Shown here piece by piece: positions 1-9,874 of a stretch of 64,000 bases of DNA. The translations under genes and the position numbers were made by a program. The first letter of the stretch is position 1, and every line of letters begins with the position of its first letter. Below the pieces are notes generated by a model. That model was not told the DNA's origin. It searched no databases and saw only the letters and a program-made list of their open reading frames with translations. Location: NCBI GenBank assembly GCA_958428365.1, contig CAUAFT010000009.1, positions 62,001-126,000 on the forward strand. Direction: 5' to 3'. This DNA comes from an uncultured Lachnospiraceae bacterium (lineage in GTDB: Bacteria > Bacillota > Clostridia > Lachnospirales > Lachnospiraceae).

Positions 1-1983
1 TCCCAGCTCCATACGGATCGGGATATTCTGTAAATTCGGATCGGTACTGCTGAGTCTGCCTGTGGCGGTGACGGTCTGCTGGAAATTGGTGTGGATCCTG
101 CCGTCCTCCTCAATAAAATTAGCAAGCCCGTCCGCATAGGTGGATTTTAGCTTGGAAAGCTGACGGTATTCTAAGATCTTGGAGACAAGAGGATATTCTC
201 CCGCCAGTTTTTCTAAGACGTCCGCCGCTGTGGAGTATCCGGTCTTTGTCTTTTTTCCATAGGGCATCTGCAGTTTTTCAAATAAGATCTGTCCCAACTG
301 CTTTGGGGAATTGATGTTGAAGGTCTCACCCGCTCCTTCATAGATTTCTTTTTCCAACACCTCTATCTGGGATGCAAGTTCTTCACCGTAGATCTGCAGT
401 TCCCCGGCATCCACATGGACTCCCTCTTTTTCCATATCCGACAGGGTATAGACCAACGGAAGCTCGATCTCATCATAGAGCTTCTTCATCTCGTTTTTTT
501 CCAGTTCGGATATCAGAGTTTCCCTTGTCTTCCACGGGATATAGGCCAGATAGCAGACGTATTTCAGGAAATTCTCCGGCTGATCCAGCGCCGCCGCCAA
601 TGGCTTTTCTTTCCCCAGCAGATCCTTTCCGGATGGGATCATCAAATTTGCGTAATCCTTCGCCAGATCCTCATAGGGATATTCATTCTTCAACGGATTC
701 AGCAGGTAGGCTGCAAGGGAAGCGTCAAAAAGATGGTTTCCTTCTTCCAAAGGAAGCGTCTTTAAAGTCTCCTTCAAATCCATCACCGCCGTCCCGTTTC
801 TACCCGATACCCCGGATATCGCGTCCGATATCCCTGCCAGAAGCTCTTCCTCTTCAGGCGCCTGACTTCCCCCGGTTCCCGGTTCTGTCGAAAGATAATA
901 GATATCCTCCTCGGAAAAGGCGAGGGCGATCCCGGCAATTTTCTGTTCCATTTTCGGCACTTCAAAAAGACTTAACTGTTCCTCCTGTTTTCTCTCTCCC
1001 GGAAGAACGTATAAACCAAGGCTCTCTGCCTTCGCCGCCTTCTTTAAGATCTCCTGCGCCTTCTTCTTCTCCTTTACCCAGGTGAAGTGCTCCTCCGCCT
1101 GATTCTTCGGAGCCTCCACGTCAAATCTGGTCAGAATACTCTTTAATTCCAGTCTCTTGCAGAGCAGATAGGCTTCCTCTGTAAAAAGATCCTCCACTTT
1201 GGAGTCCTCCAGAGAATAGGCAATGGGAGCGTCAATATCAATGGTTGCCAGTTCCTTACTCATCTGCGCCATGTCGTAATGGTTTTTCAGGTTCTCCTTC
1301 GCACGGTTAGGCTTGATCTCCTCCACATGCTCATAGGCATTCTCAATACTTCCATAGGAGACGATCAGCGCTGTCGCCGTCTTCTCCCCGATGCCCGGAA
1401 CTCCCGGAATATTGTCGGAGCTGTCTCCCATCAACGCCTTGACATCGATAAACTCAGTGGGGGTAACCTGATACTTCTCCTTCACATCCGCCGCCAGATA
1501 ATCCTCGATCTCAGTTCCCGTCCGCTTCGTCTTGGGAATACGGATCTTGATGTGGTCGCTGGCTAACTGTAAGAGATCCCGGTCTCCCGATACCACGGAG
1601 ACCTCCAACCCCTGCGCCTCGCTTTTTTTCGCAATGGTTCCCAACAGATCGTCCGCCTCATAGCCCTCTTTTTCCACAATAGTAACCCCCATTGCCGTGA
1701 GCATCTCCTTCATCAGCGGCACCTGTTCCCGAAGCTCTTCTGCCATAGGTTTTCTGGTTCCCTTATAGTCCGCATACATCTTATGGCGGAAAGTCGGTGC
1801 ATGGACGTCAAAGGCAACGGTCAGATAATCCGGCTTTTCCTCGTCTAAGATTTTGAATAGGATATTTAAAAATCCATAGACCGCATTGGTATGCACTCCC
1901 TCAGAATTTGTCAGATCCGGGATTCCGAAAAACGCCCGGTTCAATATGCTGTGTCCATCCACTAATACTAACTTTCCGTCCAT
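1..1983 (-). CDS. polA: DNA polymerase I, 3' part cut by window edge
   Basis: Fills and repairs DNA during Okazaki-fragment maturation and excision repair. The first 661 residues are visible. Residues 1-290 form the 5'-nuclease domain (VDGHSILNRAFFG near the start, then FDVHAPTFRHKMYADYKGTR and SGDRDLLQL). The middle region aligns with the 3'-5' exonuclease domain, but I cannot find the acidic DxE motif there; it seems degenerate, as is usual in Bacillus and Clostridium Pol I. The polymerase domain starts near residue 480 and is cut just after TATGRLSSTDPNLQNIPIR, before motif A. The ATG at 1983 is preceded by a purine-rich AAGAGAG site. A 93-bp gap separates it from the upstream aminopeptidase gene. 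Confidence 0.95.
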   Translation of the reverse strand, partial: MDGKLVLVDGHSILNRAFFGIPDLTNSEGVHTNAVYGFLNILFKILDEEKPDYLTVAFDVHAPTFRHKMYADYKGTRKPMAEELREQVPLMKEMLTAMGVTIVEKEGYEADDLLGTIAKKSEAQGLEVSVVSGDRDLLQLASDHIKIRIPKTKRTGTEIEDYLAADVKEKYQVTPTEFIDVKALMGDSSDNIPGVPGIGEKTATALIVSYGSIENAYEHVEEIKPNRAKENLKNHYDMAQMSKELATIDIDAPIAYSLEDSKVEDLFTEEAYLLCKRLELKSILTRFDVEAPKNQAEEHFTWVKEKKKAQEILKKAAKAESLGLYVLPGERKQEEQLSLFEVPKMEQKIAGIALAFSEEDIYYLSTEPGTGGSQAPEEEELLAGISDAISGVSGRNGTAVMDLKETLKTLPLEEGNHLFDASLAAYLLNPLKNEYPYEDLAKDYANLMIPSGKDLLGKEKPLAAALDQPENFLKYVCYLAYIPWKTRETLISELEKNEMKKLYDEIELPLVYTLSDMEKEGVHVDAGELQIYGEELASQIEVLEKEIYEGAGETFNINSPKQLGQILFEKLQMPYGKKTKTGYSTAADVLEKLAGEYPLVSKILEYRQLSKLKSTYADGLANFIEEDGRIHTNFQQTVTATGRLSSTDPNLQNIPIRMELG

Positions 1984-2076
1984 AATGCTCTCTTTCTAAC
2001 TCCTGGTCAGAGTCTTTTTACCTGATTTCTATTGTCATCACATACTCTTCCCGTTCTTCTGGCGTTTCACTGTTCC

Positions 2077-3864
2077 TTAGATCGGTCTGGTGTAATGTGC
2101 CAGCCATGCCTGCTCCTCTTTGTTCAGGAACGGCGATATTTTTTCATAGACCATCTTATGATAATCGTTTAATTCTTTCCGCTCCTTCGAGGTCATCTCC
2201 TCCGGCAGGATGGCGTCTAAGTCGATTGGCACATAGGTGATATTCTCAAACTTCATAAACTGACCGTACTCGTTCTTCTCGTCTTTGACGCAGATCAGCT
2301 CATTTTCCGTGCGGATACCGTATTTTCCTTCGATGTAGACTCCCGGTTCATCGGTGGTGACCATTCCGGCCTCCAGACGTCCGCTGTCGTTTCTCTCCTG
2401 TACGATCTTCCAGCGGAATCCGTTGGGTCCTTCATGGACGTTCAGGATATGTCCCACACCGTGTCCGGTTCCGCAGCGGTAGTCGATTCCCAGATCCCAA
2501 AGCGGACCCCTCGCCAGAATATCCAGATTGATACCGCAGCATCCATATAAGAACTTCGCATTCGCCAGATTCAAATTGGAGCGGCACACCGCCGTAAAAT
2601 GCAGCTTCTCTTCCTTCGTCAGAGGTCCCAGCGCAAAGGTTCTTGTAATATCCGTCGTGCCCTCCAGATAATGACCTCCGGAATCCACAAGTAAAAATCC
2701 CTCCGGCTTTAAGACCGCATTGCTCTCTTGTGTGGCAGAATAATGCATCATCGCCCCGTTGGGACCATAAGCACTGATCGTATCAAAGCTCAGATCCAGG
2801 AAATGCTCCTGTTCCCGCCTGCGTTCTTCCAGATAATCGGAGGCGGAAATCTCCGTAATCTCCTCTTTTCCGATATTCGTCTTTAACCAGTACATGAACT
2901 TCGTAACTGCCACCGCATCTTTTAGATGTGCAATTCTCGTATTTTTCAGTTCCGTCTCGTTCTTAACCGCCTTCAACAGCTCACTTGGATTTGGTCTGTC
3001 TATGATTTCGGCTTGTTTCCTTACACACTCCGCAATCCGGTAATTGGTCTCTGCCATGCTGACCATAACTTTTACCCCGGAAAGTCCCTGTGCATAATCA
3101 TAAATCTCTTCATAAGGACGGGTCGTGACGCCACTCTCTTTCAAATGTGCCAGAACACTCTCATCTAGGATCTTCTCATTGACAAAAAGGATCACTTCTT
3201 TTTCTTCCACACTTAAAAAGGACAAAAATACCGGCACATGGTCGATATCTCCTCCCCGCAGATTCAAAAGCCATGCAATATCATAAAGACTCGAAAGAAT
3301 GTGAACATCCGCCCCCTCTTCCTTCATCTTCTCTCTGACATCCGCAATCTTCTCTGCCGCTGTTCTCCCCGCATAGGATTCCTCCAAAACCCAGGTCTTA
3401 TGTGCCGGAAGCTCTGGTCTTTCCTTCCAAATCAATCCAACCAGGTCCTCTTTCACATAGAGGGACGCATTTTTCTCCTCCGCCATCCTGGCATAGGCAT
3501 CTCCACTTTTTGCATCCATCACCCTGCCGTCAAAGCCAACACATCCCCCCTCATTCAACTTGGATTTCACATACTCTTCTACCTTCGGAACGCCCTCTTC
3601 TCCCATCTTAAAGAGCTTCACGGTACTGCCCTCAAGCTGTGCCGCCGCCTGGATAAAATAACGTCCATCCGTCCAAAGCCCTGCTTCCTTAAGGGTAATC
3701 ACCGCCGTCCCCGCAGACCCGGTAAACCCCGTCATATACTTTCTCGCCTTAAAATACTCTCCCACATACTCAGACTGATGAAAATCACTGGTTGGAACAA
3801 TATAAATATCAATTCCCCGCTTCTCCATCTCAGCCCGCAATGCCTTTAATCTTTCCTGTATCAT
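2077..3864 (-). CDS. Xaa-Pro aminopeptidase, M24B family
   Basis: Cytosolic metallopeptidase expected to remove an N-terminal residue that precedes proline. The 595-residue length fits the long three-domain aminopeptidase P type. It has two creatinase-like N-terminal domains (1-300), the pita-bread catalytic domain (310-540) and a short C-terminal extension. The five metal ligands are visible: D394 and D405 (DSGGHYLEGTTD), H468 (GTGHGVGH), E506 (TDEPGVY) and E520 (RTENE). No signal peptide is seen. Its start overlaps the stop of the upstream thioesterase gene by 4 bases (ATGA), so the two are probably translationally coupled. Confidence 0.93.
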   Translation of the reverse strand: MIQERLKALRAEMEKRGIDIYIVPTSDFHQSEYVGEYFKARKYMTGFTGSAGTAVITLKEAGLWTDGRYFIQAAAQLEGSTVKLFKMGEEGVPKVEEYVKSKLNEGGCVGFDGRVMDAKSGDAYARMAEEKNASLYVKEDLVGLIWKERPELPAHKTWVLEESYAGRTAAEKIADVREKMKEEGADVHILSSLYDIAWLLNLRGGDIDHVPVFLSFLSVEEKEVILFVNEKILDESVLAHLKESGVTTRPYEEIYDYAQGLSGVKVMVSMAETNYRIAECVRKQAEIIDRPNPSELLKAVKNETELKNTRIAHLKDAVAVTKFMYWLKTNIGKEEITEISASDYLEERRREQEHFLDLSFDTISAYGPNGAMMHYSATQESNAVLKPEGFLLVDSGGHYLEGTTDITRTFALGPLTKEEKLHFTAVCRSNLNLANAKFLYGCCGINLDILARGPLWDLGIDYRCGTGHGVGHILNVHEGPNGFRWKIVQERNDSGRLEAGMVTTDEPGVYIEGKYGIRTENELICVKDEKNEYGQFMKFENITYVPIDLDAILPEEMTSKERKELNDYHKMVYEKISPFLNKEEQAWLAHYTRPI

Positions 3865-4328
3865 TCTTCCTCATCCACCATTTCAAAAAATTTCGTATCC
3901 AACTCCGGATAACTCCTCTTCAAAGAAATCGGTTTTCCAGCCGCGCTCAAAAAACAATGCTCACTCTTCGCCAAAGTCCGCAGCTCCCCGGTCTCCTTAT
4001 CCGTCATCCGATACTGTATCGTCATCTTCACTCCATCATAATGAGAAATCTTCGTCTCAATCACCACCGTATCATGAAACCGAACCATACTCTTATACTG
4101 GCACTCAAGCGAAATCACCGGGCTGACGATCTCCGCTTCCTCCAACTGCTTATAACTATAGCCCATCTGCTCCATCAAATCCATTCTCGCCTCTTCCATC
4201 CAGCGAATATAATTCGAATGATGGATAATCCCCATCTGATCCGTCTCATAATACTTCGCCTCATGTTCATAAAGCCTGATCTTCTTTTTCTTCAGTTGTT
4301 CGTAGGGTGCAATTCTTGTATCCTGCAT
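3861..4328 (-). CDS. Acyl-CoA thioesterase, 4HBT/YbgC-like hotdog fold
   Basis: A 155-residue hotdog-fold thioesterase expected to hydrolyse an acyl-CoA or acyl-ACP; the substrate cannot be read from sequence. The family signature YYETDQMGIIHHSNYIRWME spans about residues 26-45, with D30 at the position of the catalytic Asp of YbgC-type enzymes. The start codon follows an AAGGAGGCAAG-type ribosome site. It is the first gene of a two-gene unit with the overlapping aminopeptidase gene. A large fold-back element lies upstream. Confidence 0.85.
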   Translation of the reverse strand: MQDTRIAPYEQLKKKKIRLYEHEAKYYETDQMGIIHHSNYIRWMEEARMDLMEQMGYSYKQLEEAEIVSPVISLECQYKSMVRFHDTVVIETKISHYDGVKMTIQYRMTDKETGELRTLAKSEHCFLSAAGKPISLKRSYPELDTKFFEMVDEEE

Positions 4329-4497
4329 AATCTTGCCTCCTTCTTATTCTCCGCAGAGCACAACCTCATGTCCTGCATTTATATCTTCAAGGGCACACAT
4401 GCTTCCAATACATTCCCATACTGGAATACACCTATACCCATAGCTGCCTAACATTCACAAAACACAACCACACCTATCGTGCAGCCAAAAGTCTGCC

Positions 4498-4736
4498 GTC
4501 AATCAGCACAAATATATTGCTGTGCTTGTGACTTTGCAAAGGATATTAGAATCTCTTAGTGTTCTGACAATATCAGCAATTCCCAGACAGGACGTCTGGG
4601 AAAGGCACATCTGAGCCATGGATGGCGAATATGTGCCGGTTGCGTCCGTCCCCAATCCCGCGGAATACAGAACACTTAGAGATTCTTATATCCGCAGCAG
4701 GGCACAAACACAGCAATATATTTGTGCTGATTGTCA
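4498..4736. repeat. Fold-back element A, copy 1
   Basis: Imperfect palindrome of about 239 bp filling most of the 420-bp gap between the stop of the YhgE gene (4749) and the thioesterase start. The outer arms pair at 4498-4522 with 4712-4736, and 4541-4566 with 4668-4693. The last pair has T.T mismatches 10 bp apart. The centre holds hairpin 1 (4581-4601, loop AGGAC), hairpin 2 (4604-4637, containing GCCATGGATGGC) and the conserved GGTTGCGT (4638-4645). Copies 2 and 3 are at 26053-26295 and 36598-36848. No transposase or real ORF is inside. I see nothing else in 4329-4497. It could be a structured RNA, a MITE-like element or a 3'-end processing element. Confidence 0.85.
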
Positions 4737-4748
4737 CAGCCTAACTTC

Positions 4749-7049
4749 TTACATAATCCCCGTATCCTCCACATGTTTCGCAAAAAACTCATTAATCTTA
4801 ATAAGCGGCGTTCTGAACACCGTCCCAAACACAAAGAAAATCGGGAAGTACACAAATAATTTTAATAAACTGAACACATACGTGTGACCATACATTCCTC
4901 CCACCGCTTCCCTCATGGCATTCATACCATGTGTAAACGGTAAAAACGGATTAATGGCATTGAAAAATCCCGGTGTAACCTCGATCGGGAAAGTACCTCC
5001 CGCGCCCGCCACCTGCAGCACCAGCATAATCACGGCAATGGCTTTTCCCACATCGTCAAAGGTAATGGTCAGGGTATAGATAATATTGGAAAATACAATA
5101 CCCGCCACAACTCCCACGAAGATGAATCTGCCCGGATAAAGACACTGTATCTCCAATAAGTACAGATCTCCGAGACAGATGATCACACTCTGGATGATTC
5201 CAAAAATCATGAAGATGATATATCTTCCCAAATATAATTCAAACGGTCTGTAACCTGTCAGATCTAAATTTTTGTCATTGACTGCCCGGCATTTTAAGAT
5301 GGACACCAGGATCAGTCCGCCGACCCACATCGCCAAGATGGAATAGAACGGAGACAGGGCAGATCCATAATTTTCAATAGGAAATACCTTGTGAGTATCC
5401 AGCTCCACCGGAGCGGATAAGAACTCTCCAATACTTTCCGGACTGTTCTGATAGTCATTCAGATCCACGCCAAACTTCTGCAGTACAAAATCCTGAATTG
5501 CCTGAGAGACTGTCATGTGTTTCTGCTTTTGAATCTCTTCCAAAAGTCCCTTCATCTCTTCCAATTCTTCAATGCCGTTAGTGATCAGAGTCTTAGAATT
5601 AGTCAAAACCTTCGCCATGGATTCCATAGAAGTACCAAGGGAATCCATCGCCTTATTCACACTCTCCATCGTCGCCGCCGCGGAAGGACCGATCGCCTTG
5701 AGAGAAGCTGCCGCTTCCTGAATCGTACCCACCTTACTATCCGCTGCCGTGATCACATCACCCATCTGTGACCTGGCGTCATCATTGAACAGTGTCTGCG
5801 CCTGCCCTACCTGAGTCTGACAGTTGGAGATGATCTCCTTCAGCTTCGCGATCTGCTCAAGGGTATCCGCCTGAGTCGTAGATTCCCCGATACCGGCTAT
5901 CACCTGATCTGTGGCAGTGATGTAGGTATTCAAATGTGTGCTGAGCTCTTCCATGCTTACCACCAGTTCTTTTACAGACTGATTTGCATACAGGTATGTA
6001 TTACCTTTTAAAATTGAGATCAGCTTATTGTTAATATCCAACAAGGACTGCATCTGGGATTTCAAAGAATCCAGTACCGGGATTGCATTGGTGGGATCCT
6101 GAGACGCAATGGTCCCCTCCAGTTGTTCCAGATCCTGATACATTCCATCCAGGGAGGTACTGATATTATTCAAAGTCGTTTCGCAGGAATCCGCAAAAGA
6201 ACCTGCCATATTCAACAGAGAATCATTTTCCCCCGCATCCTCATCCTGGATCCCCTGTGCCACCTCGTTCATGGAGTCCACCGTAGATACCACGATATTC
6301 TGTAACTCGTCCATGGCTTCGCCGGTTGCCTGGAATGCCTCGATCGTGGCAACCATATCGTCCATGGACTCGTTCAACTCTGACAAAGATGCAATGGCAT
6401 CATCCACACTCTGAATCTCATCATCCACCGATACATTATCCAAAAGCTTCCGGTTCAGGGCGCTGTCCTCTTCCTGCGCCAGTCCCAGCACCGTATCTCC
6501 CAACACGGTAACACTCTGAGAGATAAAGGTCTCATTTACCATCTGCTGAATCACACCTACGCCTTTGTCTGTAATCTTGGGCGCAATGGCATTTTTCTTC
6601 TCGTTTACATAATATTCGATCTTCGGACGGTCGATCTCCGGGCGCAGAATACTGGACATATCCTCGCTGAAATCCTCCGGTATGACAACCGCTGCATAAT
6701 ACTTACCGCTTCTGACTCCCGCAATGGCTTTCTCCTTACTGGTAAACTTCCAGCCAATCTGGTCATTTTCTGCAAGACTCTCTATAATGCTGTCTCCCAC
6801 GTTCATATCTATGCCCTGTATTGTGGTTCCCTCGTCCACATTGGCAACTGCCACGGAGAGGTTGTTCGTACTTCCATACGGATCCCAGCTTGCCTTGATA
6901 TTGAACCAGGCATACAGCGATGGAAGGATCAGGACTCCAATGGCGATGATCGCCGCCACAGGGTTCGTAAATACTTTTTTAAAATCATGTATCGCCAGCC
7001 GGAAGATTTTATGCGCGCTCCCGCCAACGATCCCCAAAACTTTTTTCAT
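4749..7049 (-). CDS. YhgE/Pip family membrane protein
   Basis: A 766-residue membrane protein of the YhgE/Pip (phage infection protein) family, related to the ABC-2 permease fold. It has one N-terminal transmembrane segment around residues 30-50 and a large extracellular region (about 55-560) rich in heptad-like helices. Five or six C-terminal membrane segments lie around residues 575-755, ending near the family-typical GTVFRTPLIKINEFF. The family's cellular role is poorly defined; in lactococci Pip is a phage receptor component. It starts 14 bp after the MoxR ATPase gene and is the last gene of the LRR-VWA-MoxR-YhgE set. Fold-back element A copy 1 begins 12 bp after its stop. Confidence 0.88.
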   Translation of the reverse strand: MKKVLGIVGGSAHKIFRLAIHDFKKVFTNPVAAIIAIGVLILPSLYAWFNIKASWDPYGSTNNLSVAVANVDEGTTIQGIDMNVGDSIIESLAENDQIGWKFTSKEKAIAGVRSGKYYAAVVIPEDFSEDMSSILRPEIDRPKIEYYVNEKKNAIAPKITDKGVGVIQQMVNETFISQSVTVLGDTVLGLAQEEDSALNRKLLDNVSVDDEIQSVDDAIASLSELNESMDDMVATIEAFQATGEAMDELQNIVVSTVDSMNEVAQGIQDEDAGENDSLLNMAGSFADSCETTLNNISTSLDGMYQDLEQLEGTIASQDPTNAIPVLDSLKSQMQSLLDINNKLISILKGNTYLYANQSVKELVVSMEELSTHLNTYITATDQVIAGIGESTTQADTLEQIAKLKEIISNCQTQVGQAQTLFNDDARSQMGDVITAADSKVGTIQEAAASLKAIGPSAAATMESVNKAMDSLGTSMESMAKVLTNSKTLITNGIEELEEMKGLLEEIQKQKHMTVSQAIQDFVLQKFGVDLNDYQNSPESIGEFLSAPVELDTHKVFPIENYGSALSPFYSILAMWVGGLILVSILKCRAVNDKNLDLTGYRPFELYLGRYIIFMIFGIIQSVIICLGDLYLLEIQCLYPGRFIFVGVVAGIVFSNIIYTLTITFDDVGKAIAVIMLVLQVAGAGGTFPIEVTPGFFNAINPFLPFTHGMNAMREAVGGMYGHTYVFSLLKLFVYFPIFFVFGTVFRTPLIKINEFFAKHVEDTGIM

Positions 7050-7063
7050 AAATATCCTCGTTT

Positions 7064-8557
7064 CTAATCCAGCTTTTCTAAAATTTTCTCACGTTTTTGT
7101 GAAAAAAGCAATTCCTTATTATATTGAAAATACCGCTCTTCCCCGCATTCTGACAAAAATGCCGCATTTCCTGCGTTGGAATTTAATTCTGTGATAAAAA
7201 TCACCATTTCCTGACCCGTCAGCCCGGCGCTTTCCAAAAAGTCAAACGCATAGCCCAGACGTTTTTCAGCTTCCTCCTGTTCCCCCAGGTATCTTTCGTT
7301 TTCCTCTGCAAACCAGACTTTTATCTCTTCAAACGCCCTGCCCGGATCCTTGATCTGCCCCAGTCTTAATCTTCTGATATACTCTTCTAACAGATCCAGC
7401 ACCGTCTGGTAACAGCGCGCTTCCTCTCTGTCCAACAGCTCCGCAGCCTTTTTCTGATCTCTCTCCAAAACCGCTTCTCTTTGCACCTCTTCTAAGAGCG
7501 CTGCCGCCTCCATATCCTTTGCATTTTTCTGGTAGTGCATCAAACATACCTGAAGTTTTTCCATCTCCCGCTCTTTTCGCACCGCGTTTCGGATCCCCTC
7601 ATTGACCTTGGAGATCAAAAGTCCTAAGACGCTGAGACGCTCGTCAAAGGAGGCATGAGCCACCTTCTTCATCAGATTTTCGTCCAGATTTCCCCTAAAC
7701 ACCTCCTCGATCTGATAATCGGTGCGGTATTTATAAAAGAGCTCCAGATAATTGGCAAAATCTTTGGCGATCTTCGGATGCTGAATATATTGCATGATGA
7801 CCTCCCGGTCCACGCTCTTTTCCAGCTTTTCATAGATGCCAATAAGAGTGGAGAGATCTTCCCAGCCCCTTGGCGTGGCGAAGTTCCGCCCGTCCACCGT
7901 TGTCTCCATCTGGTAAAAATACTGCTTTTTTGTGTTCAGATAGGAGATGACCGCCGGATGCAGATGGTTTGCATAGGCATATTCCTTCCAGACGCCAAAG
8001 TCCGCTTCCACATCCATTTTTCTCACACGGTCCATGGTCACCACGTCAAATTCCCGCACGGACTTGTTGTACTCCGGCGGATTTCCCGCCGCCACGATCA
8101 GCCATCCCTCCGGGATCTTATGATTTCCAAAGGTCTTACACTGCAAAAATTGCAGCATTGCCGGAGCCAGGGTCTCGGAGACGCAGTTGATCTCATCAAT
8201 GAAAAGTATCCCCTCTCTCAGCCCGGTCTGCTCCATTTTTTCATAAACAGATGCAACGATCTCGCTCATGGTGTATTCCGTCACGGCGTGTTCTTTTCCT
8301 TCAAAGGACTGTCTGGAAATAAACGGCAGTCCGATGGCGCTCTGTCTCGTGTGGTGGGTGATGGTGTAGGACACCAGGGCAATGCCGCACTCTCTTGCGA
8401 TCTGCTCCATGATCTGGGTCTTTCCGATTCCCGGAGACCCCAGCAAAAGCACCGGTCTTTGGCGGATGGAAGGGATCACATATCCTCCCCACTCGTCCTT
8501 TAAAAAATATGCTTCAATGGTATCCTTGATTTCCTGTTTTGCGCGTTTGATATTCAT
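7064..8557 (-). CDS. MoxR-type AAA+ ATPase
   Basis: A 497-residue AAA+ ATPase. The Walker A motif GSPGIGKT is at residues 40-47, Walker B FIDE at 119-122, and a sensor-like AAGNPPEYN follows. Residues 290-497 are a helical, charged C-terminal extension unlike the standard lid and longer than in minimal MoxR proteins. MoxR ATPases usually work with a VWA-domain partner in chaperone-like or metal-insertion roles. Here the VWA protein is the immediately preceding gene (12-bp gap), so the two probably form a complex. The substrate is unknown. Confidence 0.85.
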   Translation of the reverse strand: MNIKRAKQEIKDTIEAYFLKDEWGGYVIPSIRQRPVLLLGSPGIGKTQIMEQIARECGIALVSYTITHHTRQSAIGLPFISRQSFEGKEHAVTEYTMSEIVASVYEKMEQTGLREGILFIDEINCVSETLAPAMLQFLQCKTFGNHKIPEGWLIVAAGNPPEYNKSVREFDVVTMDRVRKMDVEADFGVWKEYAYANHLHPAVISYLNTKKQYFYQMETTVDGRNFATPRGWEDLSTLIGIYEKLEKSVDREVIMQYIQHPKIAKDFANYLELFYKYRTDYQIEEVFRGNLDENLMKKVAHASFDERLSVLGLLISKVNEGIRNAVRKEREMEKLQVCLMHYQKNAKDMEAAALLEEVQREAVLERDQKKAAELLDREEARCYQTVLDLLEEYIRRLRLGQIKDPGRAFEEIKVWFAEENERYLGEQEEAEKRLGYAFDFLESAGLTGQEMVIFITELNSNAGNAAFLSECGEERYFQYNKELLFSQKREKILEKLD

Positions 8558-8569
8558 AATCTGCTTTTG

Positions 8570-9874
8570 TCACTCCTCTTTCAGATCTTCTTCGCCCAGG
8601 ATCAGCTTAATCGCCCAGGGCGGCACATCCACATCCAGATAGTCCTCCTTTAAAAAGACAAAGGCTGTGTCGTAGAGGGGCTTTTTCAGCGGATATCTTC
8701 CGTATCCGTCGGTAAAATAAAGCAATCCCTTTAGTTTGGAAAACTTTTTCTCCCTCAACAGTTGATTGACATAAGTGAACACCGGACGAAAGTCCGTCCC
8801 TCCAAGTCCTCTGACTTCAAAGTGCTCCATATAGTCTTCCAGTTCTTTTGCCTCCGTAATCACCACATCCGACTGAACCCTCTCGTCACACTGGATGATG
8901 TGTACCCGGAATTTCCGGTAAAAGGATTCAGACTGGCTTAATACGGAATAGGTCTCCTCTAAAAATCTTTTGATCAGTTCCTTTTTGCAGGACATGGAGG
9001 TGTCCACCGCAATGACGAAATCCTCAATCCTGTGGACTTCCTTTGTCTCCTGCGGCTCGATCAGCGGCATATTGCCGTAAAGCTCCATTCCATAGTTGTA
9101 AAAGATATAGTCAAAACTGTCCATATCCACAAGCATTTCTTCTTTTAAGACACAGAACTTCTTTAAAAAGCTCCGGTAGTCGTATCGTTCCCTGTTCTCC
9201 ACGGAAAGCTGTTCCAACAATCCCCTGGAATCCTCCGCAGCCTCCTTCGCAAAAGTCTGCAGTTCCGTCTCCATCTTTTCCCGGATATCCTTCCACTGAT
9301 TCTCATTGGGCATTCCCTGGGACTGCTTTTTTCGGTCGTTTTCCCAATAGCGGTGATCGTCCACATAGAACTCTTTGATCAGCCTTGCCACCCTGCGGGG
9401 ATCCACCTGGGAGTTCTCTAACAGATGGTAGATCCCTTCCGCCGTCAACACCCGCAGCTTTTTGTTCAATCCGTCGTAGACCGCCCTGCGGTAAGGTCTC
9501 GGCGGAAGCCGCAGACAGCGGACGGGAAGGCTGTCGATCACGGATTCTATGGCGATGTCACAGGCAAGATTCCAAAGAGCGGCATCTTCCCTTTTTTCTT
9601 TCCAGACATGCCCGAACAGACAGTGGAACACGCTGTGTAAATACATCCGGTTCACCATAACATTTCCCACCTTGTACTGATCGATGAGCCATGGGATCTG
9701 ATAGTAAAAAAGACTGCCGTCCACAGCGCAGGTACTGATCTCAAAGGTGGGCTGTAAACCCAGACTGTTCAACGCCACATCCAAAAATCTCATATTCAGA
9801 TACAATTCGTTCTTCGCATCCTGTAAAATCTCCGTACAGACTGCTGTTTTTTCCAGTAATTCTTCCTCAAACAT
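8570..9874 (-). CDS. VWA-like protein with N-terminal metallopeptidase-like domain
   Basis: A 434-residue protein matching the DUF2201 type: a putative metallopeptidase-like N-terminal domain followed by a VWA-like domain. H80, H84 and H89 form an HxxxHxxxxH motif (HSVFHCLFGH), which could bind metal, although the usual catalytic Glu of HExxH is absent. The C-terminal third has a MIDAS-like DTSMS in VIAVDTSMSCKK and a later GLGGTDFRPV. It lies directly after the LRR gene with no gap and before the MoxR ATPase, the classic MoxR-VWA pairing. No signal peptide is visible, so it is likely cytosolic. Confidence 0.82.
   Translation of the reverse strand: MFEEELLEKTAVCTEILQDAKNELYLNMRFLDVALNSLGLQPTFEISTCAVDGSLFYYQIPWLIDQYKVGNVMVNRMYLHSVFHCLFGHVWKEKREDAALWNLACDIAIESVIDSLPVRCLRLPPRPYRRAVYDGLNKKLRVLTAEGIYHLLENSQVDPRRVARLIKEFYVDDHRYWENDRKKQSQGMPNENQWKDIREKMETELQTFAKEAAEDSRGLLEQLSVENRERYDYRSFLKKFCVLKEEMLVDMDSFDYIFYNYGMELYGNMPLIEPQETKEVHRIEDFVIAVDTSMSCKKELIKRFLEETYSVLSQSESFYRKFRVHIIQCDERVQSDVVITEAKELEDYMEHFEVRGLGGTDFRPVFTYVNQLLREKKFSKLKGLLYFTDGYGRYPLKKPLYDTAFVFLKEDYLDVDVPPWAIKLILGEEDLKEE

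Noticed and set aside
4618..4887. 89-codon plus-strand ORF
   Set aside because: It begins in the element A core and continues antisense to YhgE; no family resemblance.
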